From Rotaria sordida (taxonomy: Eukaryota > Rotifera > Eurotatoria > Philodinida > Philodinidae): DNA of 64,000 nucleotides. Location: NCBI GenBank assembly GCA_905250125.1, contig CAJNOL010000041.1, positions 186,001 to 250,000 on the forward strand, written 5' to 3'. Below the pieces are notes generated by a model, which saw only the letters and a program-made list of their open reading frames with translations, was not told the DNA's origin and made no database searches. Shown here in pieces: positions 23,101 to 35,340 of the stretch (positions are counted from its first letter, which is position 1; each line of letters starts with the position of its first letter). A program made the position numbers and the translations under genes.

Positions 23101-25033
23101 TTATGAGAGATGCATAAGAGTCCGCATGATAGATGGTACTTGACATATATCTATTTTTTCATTAATATCTTGTTGAATATCACGAAAAAGTCCTTGAATT
23201 AATAAACATTTACTGATTAATGTCGTAAAAGTTCGAACATTTTCAGTTGATCCATAATGTTGTTCTAAAAATATCCATAATTGTTCAACATAAATATTTT
23301 GTGCATGAAATACTTGTTGATAATTATTTAATGATGGTTCTTGAAAATTTATCAAATTTGAAAGACCTTTTGAAAAAAGTAATATAACAAGTGTTAATTG
23401 AATAATTCGTCGATCTATTTCAACAATTGAATGTAATGAACGCATTATTAAAGTACAACGTAAATAAATATCATTTCCGTGTACTTCACGAATATCACTA
23501 CCGTATAGAACAGTATCATTTGTAAGAATACCTTCATGATAAATATCATTAATTGGATCATATCTAAGAATATATATATATAAATAAAAAGATTTGAATT
23601 ATTTTTATGTATGTATGTCTCTTACCCAAGAGAACCATGAAAAAAGAAAATATAAGGTAAATTATTTTTTACAAGATTTACTTTATCAAGATCATTTAAA
23701 GCATCAAATTCTGCTAATCGTTTATAAAAACTAATAAGACGTAATGCTGTAGTATTTTTTGTATTAAGTATCTGAAATAAAGCAGTAATTTTTTTTGCTA
23801 ATGGATATGACCAACCATAACTTGTTGGATCTAATTGAAATCCATCATTAAATGCTGTAACAACATTATCAATAAAATCAATATTTCGCCTAAATAATTT
23901 TGATCTTGATGAATATATATTAGTTTTATTAAGTACAACATTATGTAAATCTAAATCATATTTTTCAGTTGAATTTATTGTTTCTTTAAAATTATCTTTG
24001 GATAATGATAATTCATTTGTATGAACTAAACGAAGTCGTCTATTTTCTTCAATACGACGTTTTTTATTAAGCTTTTCTTCTTCAGTTAATATCCATTCTT
24101 TACGCATACCTATTTAACATATATATTTATTAATAAATATATATATACAAAGAAGAACATCGTACCAACGGAAAAGCATTTTTTTAATCGACATGATTTA
24201 CAACGACGTCGTGTTTCTAATGTTATTTCACAGGCACCATCACGACGACACTTTAATCGCTCCTTAATAATAAAAATATTTGAATTCATCTTTTCATTTT
24301 CTTTTATTTGTCCTATTTACCGCATTAAGAAGAGCATTTCGTCGAAAAAATGCTTTACAAGATTCACATGAAATTGCATCAAAATTATATCCATGTGCTG
24401 AACCACGACAAACTATATTTAAAAATAAAATTAATTTATAATAAAACAAAACAACAAAAAAAAAAAGAAATAGTTATCTATTATTGAGAAGAAACATGAT
24501 TTCTTTTTTTTTTGATATTGAAGATTATTTTAATGTTATCCTTTTGTTTAACAAGGTGTATTAATTGACATGCCATAAATATAAACGGAAAGAATTTTTT
24601 TTTTCCATTCTCCTTTAAGGACATTTCTCATTACGAATATTATTGTTATGATTATTTTTATATATTTAAATAATTATCTACATTATTTAGAATAATAAGA
24701 GATGAAATTTGTTTTTTTTTTTCATTATTGAAATAAATATGAATTAAAAGATAAAAATAATAATGATTAAATCAAACATAGAAAACATGTTTTCGTTTTA
24801 AGATATAATATAAGACTATTAATAGCAATAATAATTTGATTGACATAATCATATGTGTGAATAATAAAAGATAAGCTTTTTTTTTCTGTTTGATCTCAAA
24901 AACTGAAAATATTGAAAAGATATGAAAATAATTTACCGACGCAAGAAAGATCAGATTTTTTTCGTGGTTGACTATTTGCATTTCTTGTTGCAAAAGGCAT
25001 TGAAGAATCTGTCGACGTATTGGATGCGTACAT
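23101..25033 (-). CDS. Nuclear receptor, HR96/NR1J-like DNA-binding domain
   Basis: Five minus-strand exons (25033-24937, 24412-24321, 24262-24166, 24109-23626, 23563-23101) give 410 residues. The two-zinc-finger domain starts CVVCRGSAHGYNFDAISCES. The P-box CESCKA is the signature of the HR96/DAF-12/NHR-8 group. The second finger has CRRDGACEIT and RRRCKSCRLKKCFSVGM. A basic hinge (EEEKLNKKRRIEENRRLR) follows. The ligand-binding domain shows the family signature around FYKRLAEFDALNDLDKVNLV. Relatives bind lipids, sterols or xenobiotics and regulate metabolic and detoxification genes. The C-terminus (VPSIMRTLMHLS) lacks an obvious AF-2 activation helix, which normally carries an acidic residue among hydrophobic ones. 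An acceptor at 25089-25088 precedes the first coding exon, so a 5' UTR exon or spliced leader lies upstream. An earlier start cannot be excluded. Confidence 0.88.
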
Positions 25034-28000
25034 CTCTTGTGAAGCACGAAGTCGTCGTTTTCGATTGTGACACACTCCTGATGACGACTATTCTCGTATA
25101 AACAAAAAAAATCGATTAGATTATACATTAATCTCTATTTATTACAAGAAATTTGTACTTATATTTCTCATAGAAATATTCTACTTCAAAGCAAAAACTA
25201 CGTATCAAAGAAAAAATCATAGACTCTAGGAAAAATCTTGCTCAATATTTACTCTGAATTCGAACAGTCAAATAAAAGTTTCTTTTTATATATTTAAAAT
25301 ATAGACAAATGATTCTTTCTTTTTTCCTTTTCAAGGTTCTTTATAATATTTGCGGTAAAAAATTGGAAACAATAGACAACTTGAGGAGACTATTTTGTCC
25401 AGCTGTTTCAGCATCCTTGGCATATCTATTGCTTATTATTCAATAACATTCTTTCATCATAGTTATTGTTCAGATTTAGTTGATCGACAGCTGGCAGTAG
25501 ATTTTTAGTTTTTCATTCTAGGAACTTATTATCTTCATGATCATTATATTTTTTAAAAATAACCTCGTTTACGATTCATTGTATATAAATAAGTCTCTAT
25601 AAAGATATAGCTATGTAACAAGTGAAAAACTATCGTCTGATTTGACGCGTGATTTTTTTCAACAACAATGTTCACGCCTACATAAGAACATAAATAAACA
25701 AGAGAAGTATTATAAAAAGTACATATCAAATGAATCGTACAATTTAATCATTTTGATGAAAGAAAAAGAAAAAGGTGGATCTTTGTCAATATTGCTTTTT
25801 TCGTTAAAGTAACAAAATGATCATGGTAAAAAGTATCTTTAAAATTTTTCTTCACAAATAATGATTTCAAAAAAAACCTGTTTCGATAGAGCAAGATATG
25901 ACAGTTAGTCTTTTTTGTCTCGATTATTTTTATTCTCAATTATTCTTACTTACGTTCCCTTCTTTATTCGCCATCGTGAAAGGTTGATGTTGTTTCTATG
26001 TGTATGTGTGTGTGTGCATTCGCACGCATACAAGGATACCTCCTGTATTAGATGTACGAAGAGAGCACAAACAGAGACGACGAAAAAGAAGAAAGAAAAA
26101 GAAAGAAAGAAAAAAACAAAACCGGTTACCGAACGACATCAAGAATAACAGCTAAGGAGGAGAAAAGAGCTGCAATCAAAGAACATTGACTAAGAATCGT
26201 AAGGTCACTGGGTGCCGAACAAAAGTACTCTTAAATTTCCATTTTTTTTTAGAATTTTACCATCGAATTCAAATAGTTTAACACTTTTACAGACCATATG
26301 GTTTACTATTTTTTTTCTTCTTGCTTGTCCTACATTATATACAGCAGAAAAAAAAAATTATATATCTCAAAAGGGCATAGGTACTTTCGCAAAAGTGCAC
26401 TTTATGTACTAAGGACAAATCATAAATTTCTAGATTCTGTGTTTAACCTTATCTAAAATATAATGTACTGTTTGGAAATAATTGAACGAGAGGTGAAGGA
26501 TACATACCAATACTTACATACAAGTGGTCTAATTCTTGTCGAAATAAGAATAATACAGAACGAATAAAAGTTACTTATGCGTATATGCGAAGATAAACGG
26601 TAGTGCGCCTTGTTGTTTATCTGTTTAATATAGTAGATGACTACAGATGCTGTCGAAACGTAACTGGTAACAAAAACGACTAATAATAATAATAAAAATT
26701 GAATAAATCTTTATGTTCGACATGTGTGAATTTTCGACTAAAAATATAAGTGATATTTTACATTACAAAATAAATAACAATACAAATTGTCGTTTTAGGT
26801 TCTTTACTCAATTAATAGAATCTAAAAATACTAACTACTAGTCTTATAATATAGCTAACAGATAAAGATCGGCGTGACACAGCAAAGTGCAATGAAATAA
26901 AGGAAATTTCGCTCGATAGAAAGAGAAAAAAAAATGGACGCAAAAGAACTAGTTGTAGATGCCTCTTGCTCTGATTGACGAGAGACAAAAAGGAAAGAAA
27001 GAAAAAAAAAAAGAAAAATATATTAATCAAAAAAAGGTTTTTTCCTTCGCTTTTACAGATACTACGATCATGCTTGATTCTCATAAATAGTGAATTTTTT
27101 TTCCTTTTGCTATAATAAAATTACAAAAAACAAAATAGATTGTTTTCTCAAATATTCAAGTGATTTATCTTAATTTTAAATTATTTTTCTTTTTTTTTTT
27201 GTTTTATTTTAATAAGAAACATTTTGCTCAACAATCTATAAATCTTTTTATATATTTATAATTTATTTATCATAATATATTAAAAAAAAAATGAAGCCAA
27301 CAAATAGTTTGTTTTCAGAAGATTGTGTTTTTATTAATTATCAAATGTAATATAAAAATTAATTCAAATATATTTTAACCTTTATAAAATAAATCTTTGA
27401 TTATATAAAAGCAAAAAAAAAAAGATTTTCTGCTAGAGAATTTATTGCATAATCAGATTGTAGTGGTCGTAGAGTAGCAGATCAATCGTACGAAGTACTT
27501 TCTTATTGAAGTTCATTGATATACTTTATTATTCGTTATAATAAAAATTTCTACTTCAATCCTGCCGCTATAATATCTAATGTGCTAGAAAATGTCGAAT
27601 ACTAAATTTCACTAATGAAAATGTTTTAGAAACCGAACTTTTTTTTGTTATGATTCGATAGAAAATTTTCTCTTTCAAATTAAATATATGAATTTCTTTT
27701 TTTTTACATATTCACAAACAAAACAAAAAAAGAAACATTCTTATAATAATATTTTCTATTTTATATGGTTTCATTAAATAAGATCTTGTGGGGACTAGTT
27801 AATTCAATTTTTATAAACACTTTAAAAAAAAGTCATTTAAGATCACATATTGACTGGATTTTTCTGAACTATGCAAACAAGAATTCGTCAAATAACACTT
27901 AATTATAATTAAAGTGTTACCTTACAAAACTCTTTTTTTTTTAAAGTAAACTCGTAGAAAAATCACGAATTCATTGTGCGAATGTTGAATACAATTTAAC

Positions 28001-28234
28001 CGAGAAAAAAGAATGTCATATCAACCGGTGGAAAATTATTCATTTCACAGGTGCTTACCGGAGAGATATATGAGTTGATATTTTATGCTGTTAGAGTATA
28101 AGAAAAATACAAACGATTTTTCTTTAAAGTATTTTTCTTCCTGTTCGTGTCGTTTGGCTTGTGAATATTTACATAAAATGTAAATAGTATACCTAATAGA
28201 AAAAGAATAGTGAGAGACTTTCAAAAAATTTGGG

Positions 28235-28545
28235 CTTCTTGCGAAAATTTCTAACATTTTTTTTTACAAACTTATATAAAATATTGACAGAAAGATGTAT
28301 TGTAGCGTTTTGACACAGTACGTGAGGGGCGTACTTAGTTGAACGATTCTTTCGCTAAGATTCTGACAAATGCTGCGATCCATGCAGAAAGCAGATCTTT
28401 GTTTCTAGTAAAAAGTGGTATGAAAATATTTTTGTGTCAAAATAATCTCAAAGACAGTCAAGACTTTTATCAGCCATTATTCTGTATCTGCTAGAAAGTA
28501 GAATTGAAGGATTTGTCTGCCGAATTTAGAGTTCTTTCCATGTTT
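28235..28545. repeat. Dispersed repeat, copy 2
   Basis: Matches 21895-22155 block by block (see that entry), with extra sequence between the first and second blocks (about 28310-28390). The divergence suggests both copies are old. Confidence 0.45.
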
Positions 28546-31085
28546 CAAAATCATTGGAAAACCTGTAAAATAATGTAAAAGAAAAATAAAAAATAATGTT
28601 CACACACTCGAGCACGCCTTTACTTGTAAAATGATTCATTCAAATGCATATAGAAAGTACAAAGTATTACTTTATTTTATCAGTTCGCGCCCTTTTTTTG
28701 TACTATATTATCTTATATAGTCGGACAATTTTTTGACATGATTAAATTTTTTTGTTTATTTAATTTAATACTTATAATTTGTGAAGAAAAAAAAAATTAC
28801 TGATATTGCGCATCTCAATAAGATACTTCCTCAGGTATTAAAATTAATATAATACAAATGATTTAATATATAATAATGTACTAGTAAAAAGAAAGCAAAA
28901 TAGAAACAAACTAGATTGTCATTTTCTTGTTTGAGTTATTCTATAATAATGATACAGAAAAGGATTAAATCCCTATCTAAGTATCACTAATACCGTTTGG
29001 GTTTTTTTTTTGTCGTATCGCTATCAAAGAATGACTGCAACAAGAAGATAATAGTGTAATTTATTGTTATTTTGTTCTGTTTTCACTTGTATGTTTAATT
29101 ATTTGTTTTAATGTGCATGCCTGCACGCGCATTCCATCGAGATACGAAACGTCATGGTCTTTTTTTTTGGTAATTAATGATTAATATGGAAGTAAATAAA
29201 GAAGGTAACTTAATCATGTCAAATATCAACTCAACCTTTTTATAAAGATAAAAATAATAGTGTACTTAAATTATTCCAGTATTATTTTTTTTTCTAAAAG
29301 ACTATTCTTGGCTCAAAATTAATGGAGGTCTCCGTTTATATTAGCATAAGGCATTGATGAAAATATGTCAAGTATTTTTATTTTTGTAGTTCACTCAGCA
29401 TGCTGTCTACAGACTTTATGAATTTAATAATGTATGCATCATTTTTTTAATAGTCATATCGTGAATACTAACAAAAAAGTTACAATGAAAAGACAATCTT
29501 TATCAATTGTAAACAAAAACTTCTGCTAACAAAATGATTTCTAAGTTGTTGTTTTTTTTTTTATTATTCATATGTGTTGTTACAGTGACATAGAAGAATG
29601 ATAAGATTGATATACTACCAAGTTTATACTGTCGGTAAATAGAGCACTAAATATTCCCTAACTGAGTAACAATGTCAACAAAAGAATGTTGTTAAGTTGT
29701 TTTAATTAAAAAGTATGCACTCTAAATTCAAAGAGATACAATAAAATGGGTCGCAAATAGACAAAAGAATAATTTGTTACATAATTCATTGCTTTTATTT
29801 GAAACTTGCAATAACGTCGATAATTTTTTCAATAAGTTCATGTATTTCAATAGTTAATAGTTGTCAGAGGAAACTCACAATATATGTCTGAATATTGACT
29901 TAGAAAATTCACTGATATGTTTTTGCTTTTTACATAATTAACACTAATTGAATAAAAAAAAATGCTATTTATAAAAATTTCTATAAATAGAATATTTATG
30001 AAAAAAATACTTCATTTCTCAAATGTTGACAAAAACTGTTTGATAATAATAAAATTGAATTCTTTTTTCTTTTTTTAATATATCCTACTTCTTGTCATAT
30101 TTCACATCCATAGAGTCAAATACATTTTAACATACGATGTCATTTTTGACATAAACTCATTTCTTAACAGATAATCATATAAATTAATTATGAAATAATT
30201 CAAATATAAAGAATTTTTAAGATCTCATAGATCTAATGAAGAAAAAAAAAACATTCATGTTTTTTTGCATTTGAAGACATAATTTTCGTTATTAGAAGCA
30301 AAGACATCGGATATAGCAAGAAGTATATAAGTATATTAATATAATCTCGAAGATATACCTGAAAAGTATTATATTTCATTAATAATCATATTCTAATGAC
30401 AGTAATATGATTTGATACATATATGACCATCATATCAATGGTTATGTCGATGAAGTGAGAGAGAATGAATAGAGTAAAGTAGATAAATTTACATCAGTAA
30501 ATGTATACGTATGTTTTACATACATATTACCAATCAAAAGTCATTCATCTAAATATCAAGGCTTCTTTTATGGATGATTGAATATTTCGAGGAGAGAAAA
30601 TAGAAGATTTATTTTCAAATTATATTAACTATCTTATGTCAAAATTAAATTTTAAAAGCAAAAATTTTATCTTACACAACTAATTACATATCTAATCTAA
30701 AATATTTTTATCGAATATTTGTTTTGATTCAATATTATGAAAAAATAACAATCATACTAGTAGTAATATTATAGAGAATAGGAATAGGAAAAATACATAT
30801 GAAATGTCTCATAGATAATTTTCAGTTATCATCTAAGAGAATAATAATAACAGGTCAAAACGAATTCTATGAATAATACTTACAGGTGTCTCAGCAGCAA
30901 TCACACTAAATCTCAGCACATTTTTTTTTTCTTATTTCGTAAACATAAAAAAATTTCTCTCTTATGCCTACAGGTAGAGAATGTCAGCATCTACAAAGTT
31001 GTTGACTTTGTTTCTCAAACAGCCTGCTCTTATCAGCGCAAAATTTAGAAAAAGAACACTTACTTACAAGAGAACTTGTCGTACT

Positions 31086-31657
31086 GGTAATCTCCATTTG
31101 AGCTCATATTTTTTTCATAGGTAAAACTCATAGTCTAGACTAAAATTCTCAAAGGATTCGTGCCATTAAGCATTTCTTCTCGAGTTATGGTCATTTTACT
31201 GGACTTTCAACCTATTATAGAGGATATCACGAGAAAAATTGCAACATGGTACTTTTCTCTGAAACTTTTCCCAGCGATAGCTATTATGATCCTTATAGTA
31301 TCCTGAAAGTTTCAGCTCAAACGAATATTTCCATTTTGAAATAACACGTGTGCAAAAAAGTGTTACTCTCATACAAGACTTCCAAAAATAGTCTAGTTTT
31401 TAGGCATAGGATATCTTCTGAAGAAATCATCCGTTTGAACTAAAACTTTGAAAATATCATAAGGATCACGTGAGTTGTTGTTTGGGAGAATTTCAAGATG
31501 AAACTTCTTGTTGTGATTTTTCTCGTGCTCTCCTACAATAGGCTGAAAATTTAGTAAAATGAGTATAACTCGAGGAAAAAAGGCCTAATGGCACAAACCT
31601 TGTCAGAGTTTTTATCTAGACTATGGGTCCTACCTATGAGCTCAACTGGAAATTATC
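31086..31657. mobile_element. Large palindromic MITE-like element
   Basis: Two arms of roughly 250 nt face each other. Left-arm landmarks are gagctcat, catagtctagac, gtgccattaagc, ctcgagttatggtcatttta, cctattatagagga and cacgagaaaaat. All recur in reverse complement and reverse order on the right, for example tctagactatggg, ggcctaatggca, taaaatgagtataactcga and ttttctcgtgctctcctaca. There is no coding capacity and no clear target duplication. This structure is typical of foldback MITEs. Confidence 0.65.
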
Positions 31658-32340
31658 AGTTGGATGGATTCCTTTGTTAGTTGTCCAATTGCACTAGTCA
31701 AGAAAACAAAAAAAGTTGATGATAAAAAACATAGAACACTGGTTTTTGCAAAGAAGTTTGGTACCGAAAGAGCTGCAATTGCGTGTTTTAATGAGTGATC
31801 ACGAATTTTAGCATTTAAATTTACTATTTTTGAAAACATTCTCTGTGTATGTCAATATAGGATTGTTCATAAAGTTCATTTTCATTTGTTCAGCAATATT
31901 TGAATAGGATGGAGAAGTTATTATAACCGATGGATTTTTCATAGAATTTTCATACCGAATAAAATTTATGGTTAAACAAATGTAAACACTAAATCTATTT
32001 GGTATGTATTAAAAGAAAAATTTTCTGTTTCAATTTAAAACAAAATACAATGTTAAGAAATATTCCTGATACAAGTTTTATGGAATAGGAACAGCAGAGC
32101 TCAGTCTACTGACTTCCTTCTTACCTAAACATTTAGTATTGTAACTAATACACAATCTATTCTATTATTTGTAAATGAATTTTGACCATAAGAAATATTC
32201 CTAATAGATTTTTGTCTAAAATTAATTCAATCATATGATATTCTACATTTAAATTCGATACGAATTATGCATAAAAGATTAAGATATTGAATTTCCAAAG
32301 AAAAAGGGACGTTTGCCACAAATATACCACAACAACCGAG

Positions 32341-32580
32341 TTTACTTGAAAATTCAATATCTCAACAAAAGAGCATTCTTTTTGGCTAAAACTATAAGGA
32401 TATTCAAATGGTCATTAAACCTATCTATCGGCGAATTTACAGGTCGAAATTCTGCTATTTGATTTTTCGGTAAATACCTAAAGCTGGATCCAAAATTCAG
32501 TAAAACGGTCATAACTCGACTCGAGGGATCCATGAACACAAATCCTTTTTAGTGTTTTTCTAGTCTTACTGAGAATCTGT
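32341..32580. repeat. Partial relative of the 31-kb palindrome
   Basis: Shares with the right half of 31086-31657 an ordered set of blocks: gctaaaactataaggatatt, a segment near tttcggtaaataccta, cagtaaaacggtcataactcg and a tail near tttttctagtc. Only one arm appears to be present. Confidence 0.4.
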
Positions 32581-33529
32581 ATTGGAATATTTAGACATTT
32601 AAATAAACGACATTCAAATAATATTGATACAACTCAATCTAGGTTTATGTTTAAAATACATACAAGAGTATGATAAAATACATCGATAAGTACGTCATGC
32701 ATAAGACTTATTATAGTTAGTCACTTGTTTTTAATAAACATTATTTTTTTTTCTTCTCTTCATATTTAAATACATCCAATGTATGATGATACATGAATAA
32801 AGATTCTCAGAAACTTTTTTTTTCAAGCGTCTCATAACTAAAACCCGTTACGTTCAAAATTTTCGGGCCTGGACATAAGACGTATTCTTAATAGTATCAA
32901 TAAAATGTTTCAATCTGAATCTGATAGTTACTCCAAAAGAACGAGATACACTTGTTGATTATCTATATTCGGTGACTAGCACATCCTACACATTTTATCA
33001 AGCACTCTTGGCAATAGTCTTATAAGGATCAAGTTGTAATTGTGTCTTACTTTCGAAGTAGCAACAATCGGCTTAATCTGAATCACAAGAAAATTTTCGA
33101 ATCCAATTGAGTATCTCTAATAATGTTAGTTATTAGTATATTCTATGTTAATAACCTTAGGACATATGTAAACACATAAAAAGACGATGGTAATGAGTTC
33201 GACGATAAACAAACAAAAAAAAAGATATTTAAAAACTGTCACTTTGTTGATTTTTTTCATATGCAAAAGGATCAGTTTATTTTTAAGCAATAAAGAATCT
33301 GAGTCGCATTGTTTTACATAGACACCATTGGAGAAATTAATTCGCTTAAAATATTGTTAGTTTCTATTCACTGATCAATTGTTAGTTGAAAATTCGAATA
33401 CATTCTCCTCTGAATGAATATAAATGTAGTTCTTTTTTTTAAGTTAGACTTCATTCAAAAGCAAAACAATATCAACCAAGGTATTAAAGTTCCAAAACAG
33501 TAAATTTTAGCATCTTTTGTGGGATATGG

Positions 33530-33800
33530 GTGAGTTATGGAAGTTTAATATATCTTGGGAAGGAAATATTCTTTTGAGCCGAAATTCCCAGGATATTCTA
33601 CTGATAAATAGACTTGTTTGTAGGCAAAATTTCAGGTCAAAATACTGTCATTCGATTTGTTGGTACGCATCATGTCATAGGCTACAATTCCAGTAAAATA
33701 CCTATAACTCTAGACAGAAGGTGTGAGGACATTTATCCTTTTGGAGTTTTTATATCTCATTGGGATCTGTCTTATGTACAGAGTTCGAACTCAAAAACAA
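33530..33800. repeat. Second partial relative of the 31-kb palindrome
   Basis: Carries the same order of blocks as 32341-32580: gagccgaaattcccaggata, then a region near ttcgatttgttggta, then ccagtaaaatacctataact. The 86-codon frame across it (33614-33874) is judged to be repeat sequence rather than a gene. Confidence 0.35.
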
Positions 33801-35319
33801 TTAACCGGTTGAAAACGTTCTCTCGTGACCGTAGGTCTTTTTTTTCGGTCCATCCCCAACTCATCCTTTATTGACAATTAAGATAGATTGTTCCATTTTG
33901 AATGTTTGCGAATTGGGCTGTAGTTAATCTTTCAATCAAAGCCAATGAGAATGACAACTAAAATTGAAGCTATATAATATTCGTATCTCTTGAGATGACT
34001 ATCTTGAATTCAAATTTACAAGCTATTCTACGATGCAAGTATCGATCTCATCATTGTGTTCGTCATGCTTCGTTTTACAACTATGGAACGAAACCAAAAG
34101 GTTTTGAACTAATTTAACTTTCAATACACTGTCAAGGGTGTAAACAAGATCTGTATTGAATAGCGTTGTTAAAATAGAACGTGCTTAAATAGAATGTGGA
34201 TGAATAATAGACACATCCATCCACACCCGCAATTTCTCTTTATTACTCATTTAGCTTATTTTAATTATTTGACAAATAAGAGCCTAATTATGGATCGTCC
34301 GAGTTTGGAATCAATTTTTTTCAGCATGTATCGAATTTAAAAAAAACCAAATTAGTACAAATCATCCAGCAACTATTTGGCATTTTTCCTCACAAATTGA
34401 TTTCAAAATGCATTAATAATTGAAGAAAAACAATTATATTTCATTTGAATTATTGAATTTTATAAACCTCAACAGATTTAACGACAAACTTTATTAATTT
34501 TCCAAAACAAAAATCGAATCATATTAAATTGTTAATTAATTTTTTTGATTTATTATCAATTAATATGCTGTTTAAAATTTGTCGCGCTTATTATGCCGTT
34601 ATATCAATCAAATAATCTCGTTGATCGCCGTCATATATAGCGCTTTTATTTTTCGCGATTTTATCGTTTCTCCCATTTAATATTTTACTCCATAGTCCAA
34701 CAGCGAAAACCGAGATTAAAAGAAATCCCGACGCTACGCCAGACTAGGCGGAGTTTTTTTTTTATATTAAATTATCTTTCTATGTCTCATATTTTTTTAT
34801 CTCTTTAACTTCTATCCACATAGGTAGATTAAAGAAATAAAAACTAAATCTCTAATTAATAGTAGAGATAAGACACATGAATGAAAGATATACGGGAGAA
34901 TACTCGATGAGGGAGTTATCCGTACAAAGTTATTTTTAATATTAACCAATTCTATAGCGATAAAACGCTGACAGACTTGGCTATTGTTCAACTTTCATAC
35001 TTCATGATTGAAAACTTATTGTGTACGGTCAAAAAAACAATCATTTGAAATGAAGAAAAAAGTTGATTGAGTAAACTCAAACTATCTTGAGGGTGGCTAG
35101 TGCCGCAGCTCCGCTCGAATCGAGTGAACCATATTAAGAAAACAAACATCTAAGTTTTCTTTCTTTTCCATTGGTTTAAATTTTTGAAAGAATTGCCTTC
35201 ATATCTTTTGTCGCTAGTTGTATTTGAATTGATTTAAAAAAGATAACCAATAGAAAAAAAAAGAACACTACAAAATAAATATTATCTCTTTCATTTCTTA
35301 GTTTTTTTTTTGTTCTATC

Positions 35320-35340
35320 ATGGTCTCATGCACCGTTTGA
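35320..35340 (+). promoter_or_regulatory. Overlapping upstream start codon in the presenilin leader
   Basis: An ATG at 35320, with A at -3 and G at +4, opens a six-codon frame (MVSCTV, stop 35338-35340). This frame overlaps the presenilin start codon at 35328. The presenilin ATG has a weaker context (T at -3). If the leader includes 35320, for instance after splicing at the AG ending at 35301, this would reduce presenilin translation. Confidence 0.4.

Larger units (their letters stand above)
25088..35327. other. Gene-poor 10-kb region
   Basis: I found no protein gene, tRNA or rRNA here. The region is AT-rich and holds several palindromic or degraded repeats (31086-31657, 32341-32580, 33530-33800 and 28235-28545). 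It also has a short GT tract with hairpin-like flanks near 26004-26030. The presenilin and nuclear-receptor genes point away from it in opposite directions, so it contains both of their upstream regions. Confidence 0.5.

Noticed and set aside
33614-33874. 86-codon frame in the gene desert
   Set aside because: Covers a repeat related to the 31-kb palindrome; no family resemblance.
25088-35327. tRNA, rRNA, CRISPR or LTR elements in the gene desert
   Set aside because: Looked for tRNA T-loop strings, direct repeat arrays and long terminal direct repeats; saw none by eye.
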